A DNA stretch of 64,000 nucleotides from Halomonas sp. LR3S48 (GTDB lineage Bacteria > Pseudomonadota > Gammaproteobacteria > Pseudomonadales > Halomonadaceae). Position numbers and translations under genes: made by a program. The DNA lies in assembly GCF_025725665.1 (NCBI RefSeq), contig NZ_CP107009.1, forward strand, positions 744,001 to 808,000. The letters run 5' to 3'. Below, in pieces: positions 50,809 to 58,996 of this stretch (position 1 is its first letter; every line of letters begins with the position of its first letter). The notes beneath the pieces were generated by a model. The model worked only from the letters and a program-made list of their open reading frames with translations, was not told where the DNA came from and ran no database searches.

Positions 50809-51019
50809 GGTATTACCTCAGGTTATCGTTTGGCGGTTATCGCTTTCATCGATGAGGTGCCGGGTGAGCGTTAGGGATAGTACCCGGCATGGCTGCATTG
50901 GGCAACCCAAGGCGTACGCTTTGCCTCGCGTTTGCAGGAGAAGACGTCGCGTTGGGCGGCGTTGGGCGCCGATCGTTCAAGGAGTTTTCGCTGCCGGCTG
51001 AACGGTAGCCGTGCATGGA

Positions 51020-51048
51020 CCTTGCTCGACGGGGCATGTCGAGCAAGG
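51020..51048. terminator. Stable hairpin after the diguanylate cyclase gene
   Basis: CCTTGCTCGAC (51020-51030) pairs perfectly with GTCGAGCAAGG (51038-51048). It lies in the 294-base gap between the RlpA-like and GGDEF genes, which also holds a tandem GCGTTGGGCG repeat near 50950-50968 but no gene I can support. It probably ends the cyclase transcript, though no T-run follows on the minus strand. Confidence 0.5.
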
Positions 51049-51102
51049 GGCTCAGTTCGGTTTTATACGAGTCGTGAAGTGCTGTTGGCGGACGCCAGGC
51101 TT

Positions 51103-51999
51103 TCAGGTGCCCTGGGCGCGGTGGGTCCAGTTCTCCGGTTCTTCCTCCGGGGTGATGAGCCGCAGATTCGGTACGGTTGCTGTGCGGTTGCGTCCACTCT
51201 CCTTTGCCGCATAGAGGCCTTCATCGGCCTGCTGCACCAGCACCGAGCGGTTGGCGTTGCGCACCGGTAGCATCGAGGAGACGCCGATGCTGACGGTGAC
51301 ATGCTTCGCCACGGGCGAGACGCAGAACGCGAGGTCGCGTTCTGCGAGCATGGCATGGATACGTTCTGCCATGCGCACGGCGCCCTCCAGGCTGGTATGC
51401 GGCATCAGCACCACCATTTCTTCACCGCCATAGCGTGCCACCATGTCTCCCGGGCGTGCGGCGGCAGTGCGAAGTACGTCGGCAACGCCACGCAGGCAAG
51501 TGTCGCCGGCCTGGTGACCGTAGGTGTCGTTGAAGAGCTTGAAGCAGTCGATGTCGATCATCAGCAGGCTGAGTGGCTGGCGCTCGCGCGCCGCCCGGCG
51601 CCACTCCAATTTCAATACGCGTTCGAATTCACGGCGGTTGGCGATGCCCAGCAGTCCATCGCTGGCGGCCTGATGAACGAGTTCCGCATTCCGGGCGGCA
51701 AGGCGCTCACGTTCCTGCAGTAGCCGGGCTTCGCGGGAGCGATAGACGCGGTGCATCGGCAGCATGATCAAGGTGAGAGCGAGGGCTATGCCGCTGGCGA
51801 AGCCAGCAAGCGCCATACCGGGGGGCAGCGCATCCGCTGCCAGCGTTTTCAGGGAAGCGGCAGCGTGGGGAAAGAGGGCGGTCTGCTCGGGTACTAGGCC
51901 GTTGAGAGAGAGTGCGGCGTCGAGCAGCAGGGCAATGGCCAGCACGCAGCCGGCAAGACAGAGGCTATTGTTCAGCGGAGACTTGGGTTTCGTATGCAT
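51103..51999 (-). CDS. Membrane GGDEF diguanylate cyclase
   Basis: A 298-residue protein with two membrane helices (about 12-33 and 61-81), a coiled linker, and a GGDEF domain from about residue 110. The active-site motif is GGEEM (191-195), with Met for the usual Phe, and the allosteric inhibition site RxxD is present as RPGD (182-185), five residues before it. Both suggest a working cyclase making cyclic di-GMP. There is a periplasmic loop of about 27 residues and no known sensor domain. An unusual untranslated region with an intrinsic terminator lies upstream of its start. Confidence 0.9.
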   Translation of the reverse strand: MHTKPKSPLNNSLCLAGCVLAIALLLDAALSLNGLVPEQTALFPHAAASLKTLAADALPPGMALAGFASGIALALTLIMLPMHRVYRSREARLLQERERLAARNAELVHQAASDGLLGIANRREFERVLKLEWRRAARERQPLSLLMIDIDCFKLFNDTYGHQAGDTCLRGVADVLRTAAARPGDMVARYGGEEMVVLMPHTSLEGAVRMAERIHAMLAERDLAFCVSPVAKHVTVSIGVSSMLPVRNANRSVLVQQADEGLYAAKESGRNRTATVPNLRLITPEEEPENWTHRAQGT

Positions 52000-52122
52000 G
52001 GCGTCGTCTCATTCCTGGGCCGTTCGGGCTGTGCCCGTGACAGGGTTCGACTCTGGCCAGCTAGCGCTCGCGGCATCCTTGCGCTTCGCTGTTGTTAAAG
52101 CTTCGCTGTTAAAATTTCGGCT

Positions 52123-52146
52123 AAAAAAAGGGCCGCAGAGCGGCCC
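52123..52146 (-). terminator. Intrinsic terminator upstream of the GGDEF gene
   Basis: Read on the minus strand, GGGCCGC-TCT-GCGGCCC is followed at once by seven T residues. This is a textbook Rho-independent terminator. It lies 124 bases before the GGDEF start codon on the same strand, so it either ends an independent upstream transcript or acts as a leader attenuator. Confidence 0.85.
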
Positions 52147-52430
52147 AAGTACGCAGGGAACTAAAGGATAGTGCTAACTCATTGCATGAGCGTGCCTTAG
52201 GCCGGTGGAAGCAGTTAAGGCTTGCTTGCCGGGGGCAGCCCGCATAGCGCCAGTTCGTGACGCTGCAAGTGCCTGGAGTGACGAGCGGTGGCCTTTCACA
52301 AGGTCCGGCTCGTCGTACCTTGCCATTGCCTTGATGTAAGCGAAAAGAGTGCCATGTTTGCATGATTCTTTTAAAAAACAGCGTTTTGGAAATAGCTCTG
52401 TGCGACGAATAGGAGGTAGTACATGACAAT
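52123..52430 (-). ncRNA. Candidate small RNA or leader RNA
   Basis: The terminator at 52123-52146 needs a transcript entering from higher coordinates on the minus strand, yet no convincing protein gene lies there. The extent is a guess; a start near the AT-rich zone at 52360-52430 would give roughly 240-300 bases. It does not match tmRNA, RNase P, SRP or 6S RNA motifs that I know. A short frame (52326 to 52174, about 50 codons, weak start site) lies inside and cannot be excluded as coding. Confidence 0.3.
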
Positions 52431-52693
52431 GGCTTAGTCTGGAGTGGAAAAGTGTAGCTATTCGGAGACGCATATTGGGCCGTTCGAGATTATGGCTTTA
52501 AAACAAAGACTTGCGTGTCGCCTTGTGGAGACACTTAGCGGGGATGGAGTCATGCTTCCTTGCGCCGAATGGGCAGGATACTCCGGATCTCCCTCGGCGA
52601 AGCCCAGTTGGAAGAAGGAGGGTGGACCGGCGGCGCCTCTCAGGCGAGACTGCCTCCGTAACCCATCGACCTTGCCTGACAGGGAGAACCGAA

Positions 52694-53092
52694 ATGGCGA
52701 GTATCTTCAGCCGTATCATCCACGGCGAGCTACCTGGCGAGTTCGTCTGGTCCGACGAGCAGTGCGTGGCCATCATGACCCTCAACCCCATGAAGCCCGG
52801 TCACCTGCTGGTGATCCCGCGCGATGAGATCGACCATTGGGATGACCTGCCGGCCGAACTGAGCGCTCATCTCATGGCGGTGTCGCAAAAGCTGGCGAAA
52901 GGACTCAAGCGAGCCTTTCCCTGTGAGCGCGTGGGAATGATGATCGTCGGTCTCGAAGTTCCTCATGTGCATCTGCACCTGGTGCCGATCGATGCGATGC
53001 AGGATATCCGCTTCGAAGGGTTGCCCCAGGCGCGGCCGGAGGAGTTGGCAGAGAATGCCGATCGTATCCGGGGTGCGCTGCAGGAGGGCTAG
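52694..53092 (+). CDS. HIT-family protein
   Basis: A 132-residue histidine-triad protein starting at ATG 52694 after GGGAG. It carries the N-terminal FSRIIHGELPGEFVW, MTLNPMKPGHLLVIPRDEIDHWDD in the middle, and the HVHLHLVP triad near residue 95 with the nucleophilic central His. HIT proteins hydrolyse AMP-lysine or related nucleoside phosphoramidates and dinucleotides. It stands alone. The frame extends upstream, but that part lacks protein character. Confidence 0.9.
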   Translation: MASIFSRIIHGELPGEFVWSDEQCVAIMTLNPMKPGHLLVIPRDEIDHWDDLPAELSAHLMAVSQKLAKGLKRAFPCERVGMMIVGLEVPHVHLHLVPIDAMQDIRFEGLPQARPEELAENADRIRGALQEG

Positions 53093-53264
53093 CCTTGATT
53101 CAGGAATGACAGTGGCCTGTCTCCACGTACGCCATGGCTTACACGTTTTGGCGCCGATGTCTGATAGTACTTCTGTGGCTCTGGTCTAGTATGGGTATCT
53201 TCCTAAGCCTGCTGTGGTCACGGCAGGCGGTACCCGTCCAAGAGCTGGGCTTATGGAGGACACG

Positions 53265-53645
53265 GTGCACGAAAAACTGCTGGAGACACGGCGTCAGTGG
53301 TACGCCGCCTATGTCGAGGGAAACGTCGGTCAATTGGATCATATCGAGTTGGACGATTTCGTCCTGATCGATGAAACGGGCTTGCAGGGCAAGTTGGACC
53401 AACTCGGGGGTATTGCCGACGCCGTGGCGGCGGACCGTTGGTTTGCCCGCGGTAGTCACGCCGTGGACTCCATACTGAAGTTGGTGCCGCTGGGCGATGT
53501 CGTATCGATCCATGGGCAAGGCCGGGTCGTAGACGACGTTCGGATTCGGCCCAGCCTGTATTTCAGTGAGTTGTGGCAGAAGGTAAGCGGTGAGTGGCGG
53601 GTGCTGTCGTTGCACTTCTCGTTGGCCGCGGCCCCATCGCACTGA
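53265..53645 (+). CDS. SnoaL/DUF4440-like NTF2-fold protein
   Basis: A 126-residue protein if GTG 53265 is used (GGAGGA ends five bases upstream); ATG 53253 is the alternative. The pattern of an N-terminal helix (LLETRRQWYAAYVEGNVGQLDHI), then strands DDFVLIDETG and VSIHGQGRVV, and a closing LWQKVSGEWRVLSLHFS, is that of the NTF2-like DUF4440/SnoaL group, small cone-shaped proteins that bind ligands or act as isomerases. The function is unknown. Confidence 0.75.
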   Translation: MHEKLLETRRQWYAAYVEGNVGQLDHIELDDFVLIDETGLQGKLDQLGGIADAVAADRWFARGSHAVDSILKLVPLGDVVSIHGQGRVVDDVRIRPSLYFSELWQKVSGEWRVLSLHFSLAAAPSH

Positions 53646-53668
53646 CGATTAGGCTGGCCGGAAGGCCC

Positions 53669-53690
53669 GCCGACAAGCTGGGCTGTCGGC
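53669..53690. terminator. Short hairpin between convergent genes
   Basis: GCCGACA (53669-53675) pairs with TGTCGGC (53684-53690) in the 57-base gap between the NTF2-fold gene and the convergent GDPD gene. No T-tract follows, so it is a weak terminator candidate. Confidence 0.35.
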
Positions 53691-53702
53691 AGGCCACGGC
53701 TT

Positions 53703-55019
53703 TCAGTCACGCCGTTCGATGCAGTTGGCATAGAGGCTCACGGTCGCCGGCCAATCGCTGAACACGCCGATGACGCCGACATCCTGCACCAGCGCGTCGA
53801 GGGTGATCAGCTTGTCGCCATCCCGGCGAATCACTTCTTCCGTCGTCTGGTGGTACCACTGCCCCCCTTCGGCCAATGGGCCCGAGCGCTCCAGCGTCCA
53901 GGTGATCAGCTCGAGCCCCGCCTCCCTGGCGCACTCGGCGTATTCCGAAGGTACGATGCGGCTGTCGCCCTCGCCGAAGTCGGGATTGGCAGCCAGCAGC
54001 ATCCAGGTCGGTGGAGCAAGGATTCGCACGCCCTGTTCCGCCAGCTCTTCCATGCTTGGCGACCAGGTATTCGGGTCGCTATGGTCGAAGTCCTCATCAT
54101 CGTAGCGTCCATCCAGATAGACGGCCTGTTCGCCGAACTCGGGTTCGTTCTCGATCCAATAAAGCACGTCGTCGAGATTAAACGACTGGGCGAAGACATC
54201 GCCCGGCGGCACGTCGGCCTGCTTGTACTCATCGACGAGTTTCTGCGCGTAGTCCTCCTGGCTCATGCCGTTGAAGGGCATCTCCACTTCGGGCGCCTTG
54301 AGCTCGGGTGTCATCTTCACGCCGAGTTCCTTGAACAGGGCGATGGTCTCGGCATGGCTCATCAGGGTGCCACGACTGGCGTAGAGGTCGGTGCGCCAGC
54401 CGGGCGTGCCGGCCACATACTCCTCTATGCTGCGCGCTTCCTGGTTGGCGCCTTCCATGGTGCCACGCAGGGTGCGGAACTCGGACAGGGAGATGTCGCT
54501 GGTACAGCAGCGTATCTCGGCGGCATTGGTCAGCTCGCCGCTCTCGGGATCGATCTCCGGCGGTACGCTGCACTTCTGGGCCAGCTCGGTTTCGACGATG
54601 TTGGTGGTGTAGTGCAGGTCGCATTGGGAGTGCCGGCACACCAGTTCGTTGTCGCTGGTGAAGGTCACGTCGCACTCCATGATGCCTGCACCGCCCTGAA
54701 CGCCGGCCAGGTAGGACTCAAGGGTGTGTTCGGGAAACTGCAGCGGTGCACCGCGATGGGCGATGACAAGCTCCGAAGGCTGCCAGTCGGTGTGCTGGGC
54801 AGCGCATTCGAGCAGTTCGGCCTTGAGTTCGCGCTCACGCTCGGTCTCCTCGCTCATGTCATTGACCAGGAATAGCGGGCGCGGGCCGAGCGTCACCTGG
54901 CCGACGGCATCCAGCAGGGCATCGTTCCACTCGGGAGCATTGGCAGTCGTCTCCTGGGCCAATGCCGGGCCGGTGGCCAGCAGGCCCAGGCAGGCCAGGG
55001 TGGGGAGTGTCTTGTTCAT
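53703..55019 (-). CDS. Secreted glycerophosphodiester phosphodiesterase family protein
   Basis: A 438-residue exported enzyme. ATG 55019 gives a signal peptide (MNKTLPTLACLGLLATG..., cleavage near ALA-QE). The GDPD active site is visible: IAHRGAPLQFPEHTLESY (His and Arg of HRG, and Glu), then MECDVTFTSD (Glu and Asp ligands), and MTPELKAPEV. It hydrolyses glycerophosphodiesters to glycerol-3-phosphate and an alcohol in the periplasm. It is longer than E. coli GlpQ, with an extra Cys-containing insertion (IRCCTSD) around residue 165 that may be disulfide-bonded. Confidence 0.85.
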   Translation of the reverse strand: MNKTLPTLACLGLLATGPALAQETTANAPEWNDALLDAVGQVTLGPRPLFLVNDMSEETERERELKAELLECAAQHTDWQPSELVIAHRGAPLQFPEHTLESYLAGVQGGAGIMECDVTFTSDNELVCRHSQCDLHYTTNIVETELAQKCSVPPEIDPESGELTNAAEIRCCTSDISLSEFRTLRGTMEGANQEARSIEEYVAGTPGWRTDLYASRGTLMSHAETIALFKELGVKMTPELKAPEVEMPFNGMSQEDYAQKLVDEYKQADVPPGDVFAQSFNLDDVLYWIENEPEFGEQAVYLDGRYDDEDFDHSDPNTWSPSMEELAEQGVRILAPPTWMLLAANPDFGEGDSRIVPSEYAECAREAGLELITWTLERSGPLAEGGQWYHQTTEEVIRRDGDKLITLDALVQDVGVIGVFSDWPATVSLYANCIERRD

Positions 55020-55111
55020 GGCGTGTCTCGCTTTCTTCCTTGTTGGCATGGGCCACAGTTGACGCCTGAGGCCAGACTTGAGCGTAGCCATACGCAGCAG
55101 TACCGGCCAGG

Positions 55112-55720
55112 CTAACGCTCCGTCATCGCCAGGCGCACTGCCAGGGCGAGGAAGCCCGCCGCGAAGGAGCGCCGCAGCCAGGCAATTGTCCGGGGGCGTG
55201 CCAGGACGCGCTGGCGTGCAACTGCCGCGCTGACGCCATAGACGATAAACACCGCAAATGTCATTAGCATGAAGGCGAGGCTCAACTCGAACATCTGAAC
55301 CAGCGGGGCCTCGCCGGCATCGACGAATTGCGGCAGGAAGGCGAGGAAGAATAGGGTCAGCTTGGGATTGAGCAGGTTCAGCAGTACGCCGCTGCCGATC
55401 AGTTGTCTGGCCGGCAGGGGCGCCTGGTCGGTGGCGGGGAGTGCGGTGTCGCGCGATTTCAGCACACTCCAGGCAATGTAGAGCAGGTAGGCGACGCCCA
55501 GCAGTTTGAGCAGTTGAAAAGCCGTGGCGCTGGTATGCAGCAGGGAGGCAAGCCCGGTGATGGCGGCGAGCATATGCGGCACGATGCCGAGGGTACAGCC
55601 GAAGGCCGCCAGTATGCCGGCCCGCACGCCGCGCGCAAGGCCGGTGGCAAGCGTGTAGAGCACCCCGGTGCCGGGTGCGGCGGCGACGACCAGCGAGGTC
55701 AGGAGATATTCGAGGGTCAT
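55112..55720 (-). CDS. LysE/RhtB-family exporter
   Basis: A 202-residue inner-membrane protein with six predicted helices. AAPGTGVLYTLATGLARG after the first helix and LLNLLNPKLTLFFLAFLPQF in the middle are the LysE/RhtB family marks. It would export an amino acid or related compound. It lies 75 bases after an AraC regulator on the same strand, a pairing that is very common for LysE-family genes and suggests specific control. It is distinct from the LysE-type gene near 32 kb. Confidence 0.88.
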   Translation of the reverse strand: MTLEYLLTSLVVAAAPGTGVLYTLATGLARGVRAGILAAFGCTLGIVPHMLAAITGLASLLHTSATAFQLLKLLGVAYLLYIAWSVLKSRDTALPATDQAPLPARQLIGSGVLLNLLNPKLTLFFLAFLPQFVDAGEAPLVQMFELSLAFMLMTFAVFIVYGVSAAVARQRVLARPRTIAWLRRSFAAGFLALAVRLAMTER

Positions 55721-55795
55721 GGGCGGGCTCCGGTAACGAAACCCCGCCAGTGTGTCGCTATCGGCCGACCGGTTCTTGTACGAAATTGCAGCCTC

Positions 55796-56608
55796 TCAGT
55801 GGGGCCGGAGCGCTCGGCGATAGCGTCCCGGGGAGAGTCCGAGCTGGCGGCTGAAGGCTCGGCTCATATGGCTCTGGTCGGAGAACCCCGCCTCCAGGGC
55901 CGCCTGGCTCAGCGAATGACCGTTGGCGATCAGGTGCCTGGCCATCAATACCCGTCGCTGCAACTGGTAGGCGTGTGGCGTGATACCCAACGTACGGGAG
56001 AAGCTGCGCAGCAGTTGGTAGCGGCTCAGACTCGCCATTTCGGCCAGTTCACTCAGAGTGACGGCTTGCTGAGGTGCGTCGTCGAGGCGCTGGCGCACCC
56101 TGGCGACGTTGCCCGTGGCGCCATGCAGGGTGTCGAGGCGGCGCGAGCCATGGCGAGAAAAGGCCGCGCCAAGCAGCTGGCAGCAGTGCTCCTCCAGGCC
56201 CAGAAGATCATCTGGCGTTACGGCAAGCCGACGGAACAGTTGTTCCATGAGTTCGAGGAGCAGGGGATCGTTGAGTGCGGGGCGGGACATCTCGATGGGG
56301 GCGTCGGGGCCGTCGATGACCTGCCGGACCAGGTCGGTGTCGAAGTAGAGCATGTGCCAGGTCCGCCGAGTGCCGCCGAGAGGCGCGCCGTCGTGCACCT
56401 CGCCCGGGTTCACCGTGATGATGTCGCCGGCCACGGCCTCCACGCGACCGACCCCGCTCCAGGAGCGCTGCCCCCCGGCGACGATGAGACCGATGCCATA
56501 CTGATCGTGGGAGTGACGAGGAAAGGTCCGGTCCGAAGCCAGGCTCATTGCCATCAGGCCATCGACCCCCATGGCGTGCGCGGCTACATGGTGATGCTCT
56601 TCCGGCAT
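55796..56608 (-). CDS. AraC-family regulator
   Basis: A 270-residue regulator from ATG 56608 (GGAAGG upstream); a longer form from 56698 is open but lacks a site. Residues 15-140 form the AraC-type arabinose-binding cupin (FPRHSHDQYGIGLIVAGG, then AGDIITVNPGEVHDG), and residues 170-265 the double helix-turn-helix (LAEMASLSRYQLLRSFSRTLG and LSQAALEAGFSDQSHMSRAFSR). It probably controls the LysE-type exporter downstream. Confidence 0.88.
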   Translation of the reverse strand: MPEEHHHVAAHAMGVDGLMAMSLASDRTFPRHSHDQYGIGLIVAGGQRSWSGVGRVEAVAGDIITVNPGEVHDGAPLGGTRRTWHMLYFDTDLVRQVIDGPDAPIEMSRPALNDPLLLELMEQLFRRLAVTPDDLLGLEEHCCQLLGAAFSRHGSRRLDTLHGATGNVARVRQRLDDAPQQAVTLSELAEMASLSRYQLLRSFSRTLGITPHAYQLQRRVLMARHLIANGHSLSQAALEAGFSDQSHMSRAFSRQLGLSPGRYRRALRPH

Positions 56609-56762
56609 GCTGCCTTCCTGAATCGGGTATCGTAGCAAAGGCTGGCTGAGGCCCAGCCAACGATCGGCGGTTCTGGCAGGCCTCATGTCCAGCACCATAC
56701 GTATGTTGTTTTAAAGTTTGTCCAGGTTTTTTATCTGCTAGAGCAATGCCATGTGCTTTCGA

Positions 56763-56924
56763 TTAGCTTAGCTCATGCTGCCCTTGGGGTGATGGGTTGG
56801 ATGGCGAGCTTTCGAGGTGATGCCAAAGGGCCTCGTACGCGGCCAGCAGCTGGCTGGCCTGGAGTGCCCAGAAGCGGAGTACTTCATCGTCATGATGTGC
56901 AAATGGGAAATGGGGCTGTGTCAT
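56763..56924 (-). CDS. Small hypothetical protein (53 aa)
   Basis: A 53-residue protein from ATG 56924 with a strong AGGAGG site. The sequence is helical in its middle (DDEVLRFWALQASQLLAAYEALW) and polar at the ends. No family is recognised. A decamer CCAGCATAGA (56953-56962), giving TATGCT on the coding strand, lies upstream and recurs before another small gene at 59076-59085, where it may be a -10 region. Confidence 0.55.
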   Translation of the reverse strand: MTQPHFPFAHHDDEVLRFWALQASQLLAAYEALWHHLESSPSNPSPQGQHELS

Positions 56925-57024
56925 GGAGCGGTCCTCCTGTAGGACTACACCACCAGCATAGACGTTTTTTGCTGCGCCGCAGCATAGGATTTGTAACAGC
57001 CTGCATGTGCCCTCCAAGCAAGAC

Positions 57025-57052
57025 GCCCCATCCGGTGGTAGCCGGATGGGGC
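57025..57052 (-). terminator. Hairpin after the small paralog gene
   Basis: GCCCCATCCGG (57025-57035) pairs perfectly with CCGGATGGGGC (57042-57052), and the minus-strand continuation is T-containing (TCTTGC). It lies 25 bases after the stop of the 103-residue protein gene and probably ends that transcript. Confidence 0.65.
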
Positions 57053-57076
57053 GTGGATCGCTTCGAGCGTAAGACT

Positions 57077-57388
57077 TCAGCGCTGCGGATGTTCCTCGAA
57101 AAGTTCGGCCTTGGCCTCGCGCATGACGTTCTCGCAGGCAGCTTGGTGGGCGAGTTGGGTCAGCAGGCTCTGGGTCACGGCAAAGCCCTTGCCGAGACAG
57201 GTATCCACGTCTTCACGGCTCAAATGAGGTGTTACGAGATAGTCGATCTTGATCGTTCTGCCACTACCGTCCAGCTTATCGGCGAGGTTACGGATGAACC
57301 AGGCAAGGCGATCACGCCAGCCGCTCGTCTCTTCCCTGCCTTCACTCACGCTGAACGTGCACCGCCACTCAGGTTTGAAGACTCGCAT
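57077..57388 (-). CDS. Small paralogous protein, copy A (103 aa)
   Basis: A 103-residue protein from ATG 57388 with GGAGG upstream. It is clearly homologous to the product of 58685-58996: both open with a KPEW-C-TF-V pattern, share RLAW-IR and AD-LD blocks, then DTCL-KGF-VT-SLL-QLA, and end in AKAELFE. Three cysteines (near residues 10, 64 and 85) are conserved between the two. No known domain is recognised. The two copies flank an oxidoreductase gene, so they may be a local duplication. Confidence 0.72.
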   Translation of the reverse strand: MRVFKPEWRCTFSVSEGREETSGWRDRLAWFIRNLADKLDGSGRTIKIDYLVTPHLSREDVDTCLGKGFAVTQSLLTQLAHQAACENVMREAKAELFEEHPQR

Positions 57389-57411
57389 GAGTACCTCCTG
57401 CACTGGCTTGG

Positions 57412-57609
57412 TTAGGAATGATCGATCGTGATGTTGGGCTCCACTTTCTCGACAAATAATACTTTCAACATAACAAACTTGTACCGATCTTTCACGAGCT
57501 GTGCTGCTTCGCTACGCCTGACAGGGTGACAGTTATCATGCTTGTCGCGCAAGAGGCATGAGAGCCCCCGGCCGATGGTAAAAAGCACTTGCTTCTCATA
57601 TCGGCACAA
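57412..57609 (-). CDS. Possible small protein (65 aa), doubtful
   Basis: A 65-codon frame with a TTG start and no ribosome-binding site, 23 bases before paralog A and on the same strand. Its composition is lower in GC than neighbours, and the C-terminal half (KDRYKFVMLKVLFVEKVEPNI, in part) looks protein-like. It could be a real small gene with an unseen start or a gene remnant. Confidence 0.3.
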   Translation of the reverse strand: MCRYEKQVLFTIGRGLSCLLRDKHDNCHPVRRSEAAQLVKDRYKFVMLKVLFVEKVEPNITIDHS

Positions 57610-57647
57610 GGGGAGAAAACCTGAGCGGTTGAACAGGAATTACTCAG

Positions 57648-58646
57648 TCAGAGCCGTACCAGCATCTTGCCCCGGTTGGCTCCTTCGAACAGCTTGAGAA
57701 AGGCATCCGGGGTGCGCTCAAGGCCCGACTCGATAGTTTCCTCGTAATCGATCTCACCTTGGGCGACGCGCGGCCCGACCTCTTCGAGGAAGTGAGGGTA
57801 TTCGGTCCAGTGGTCGAAGATGATGAAGCCCTGCATGCGGGCGCGCTGGACCAGCAGGTTCGCCAGGTTGCTTGGGCCGCGATCCTGGGTTTCATCGTTG
57901 TAACTTGAGATCAGCCCACAGATGGCGATGCGGGCGCCGACCTTGAGATTGTTCAACGCCGCTTCAAGGCAGGCGCCACCCACGTTCTCGTAGTACACAT
58001 CGAAGCCTTCGGGGCAGGCCTCCTTGAGGTCGGCGCTCAATTGCCGGGCATCCTTGCCCTTGTAGCTCACGGCGCGAATATCGTGCTGCTCCAGCCATTC
58101 GAGCTTGTCTGCGGCACCGGCAATGCCGACGACGGTGCCGCCCCTGGCCTTGGCCAGCTGCACGGCGAGCGAGCCCACGGCGCCGCTGGCGGCGCTGACC
58201 AGCACGTTGTCGCCTTCGCGCAGGTTGGCAATGCGGTTGAGTCCCGTCCAGGCGGTCATGCCCGGCATGCCGAGCACGCCGAGATAGGCCTGTTCGGGAA
58301 CCTGCATGTCGGGCAGGAGGTCAAGCACGTCCCCTTTGAGCTGGGCGACATCACGCCATCCGCCCATGTGGCGCACCTTGTCCCCGACCTTGAAATGGGC
58401 ATGACGCGACTCGATCACCTCGCCGATGGCGGCACCCTCCAGCGGGGCTCCCAGCTCGAACGGTGCCACATAGGTCCTGACACCGCTCATGCGGCCCCGC
58501 ATATAGGGGTCGACCGACAGCCAGGTATTGCGAATGCGTACCTCTCCTTCGTCCAGCCCCGGCAGCGCCCGGCTGTGTAATTCGAACAGGTCTCTCGACG
58601 GCGTACCCTTCGGGTAGTCGCGAATTGTGAAATAACGTGACTGCAT
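57648..58646 (-). CDS. MDR-superfamily NADP-dependent oxidoreductase (CurA-like)
   Basis: A 332-residue zinc-free medium-chain reductase starting at ATG 58646 after AAGGAG; the frame is open for 68 more codons upstream, across copy B's 3' end, but lacks a site. N-terminal RNTWLSVDPYMRGRM, the NADPH-binding SAASGAVGSLAVQLAK near residue 150 and YYENVGGACLEAALNNL near residue 225 are typical of the leukotriene B4 dehydrogenase/curcumin reductase group, which saturates the double bond of enones. The two small paralogs lie on either side on the same strand. Confidence 0.9.
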   Translation of the reverse strand: MQSRYFTIRDYPKGTPSRDLFELHSRALPGLDEGEVRIRNTWLSVDPYMRGRMSGVRTYVAPFELGAPLEGAAIGEVIESRHAHFKVGDKVRHMGGWRDVAQLKGDVLDLLPDMQVPEQAYLGVLGMPGMTAWTGLNRIANLREGDNVLVSAASGAVGSLAVQLAKARGGTVVGIAGAADKLEWLEQHDIRAVSYKGKDARQLSADLKEACPEGFDVYYENVGGACLEAALNNLKVGARIAICGLISSYNDETQDRGPSNLANLLVQRARMQGFIIFDHWTEYPHFLEEVGPRVAQGEIDYEETIESGLERTPDAFLKLFEGANRGKMLVRL

Positions 58647-58684
58647 GTCGGCTCCTTGACTTGCTTGCATCCTGCTGCGATCAC

Positions 58685-58996
58685 TCAGCGTGGCGGCCCC
58701 TGCTCGAAGAGCTCGGCCTTGGCATCCCGCATCACGTCTTCGCAGGCAGCCTGCTGCGCCAGCTGATTGAGCAGCGAGTGGGTGACTTCGAAGCCCTTGA
58801 CCAGGCAGGTATCGATCTCCTCGGCTGTCACGGCGGGCTCTACGTTGCACTCGATCGTTACCGTGCGGCCCCCGTCATCGAGTCTGTCGGCCCAGTGGCG
58901 AATGCGCCAGGCCAGCCTCGTACGCCAACTGGCCGATGCTCCGGCAGCTTCGTTCACGGTGAATGTGCAGTGCCATTCCGGCTTGTAGATTTTCAT
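58685..58996 (-). CDS. Small paralogous protein, copy B (103 aa)
   Basis: A 103-residue protein from ATG 58996 with GGGAGG upstream, homologous over its whole length to copy A at 57077-57388. Shared positions include KPEW at residues 5-8, the Cys at residue 10, RLAW in the first third, DTCL-KGF in the middle and QQAACE/HQAACE near the end. A TATGCT-like -10 (complement of 59079-59084) lies about 85 bases upstream. No known domain is recognised. Confidence 0.72.
   Translation of the reverse strand: MKIYKPEWHCTFTVNEAAGASASWRTRLAWRIRHWADRLDDGGRTVTIECNVEPAVTAEEIDTCLVKGFEVTHSLLNQLAQQAACEDVMRDAKAELFEQGPPR

Larger units (their letters stand above)
52000..52693. other. 694-base region without a convincing protein gene
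   Basis: The stretch is AT-richer than its surroundings. It holds a near-tandem repeat of GCTTCGCTGTT (52083-52093 and 52100-52110), an intrinsic terminator on the minus strand (52123-52146), a run of A and T around 52365-52380, and AGGAGG (52411-52416) before a four-codon frame ATG ACA ATG GCT TAG (52423-52437). Open frames of 60-100 codons on both strands have no protein-like features. It may carry a small RNA or the remains of a lost gene. Confidence 0.6.

Noticed and set aside
52174..52473. A 99-codon open frame on the minus strand near the terminator
   Set aside because: Arg/His/Ala-rich without domain or start site. A shorter internal start at 52326 remains possible, so the region is listed as a candidate RNA instead.
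55403..56635. A 410-codon open frame on the plus strand
   Set aside because: Antisense to the LysE-type exporter and AraC regulator, both with clear family motifs.
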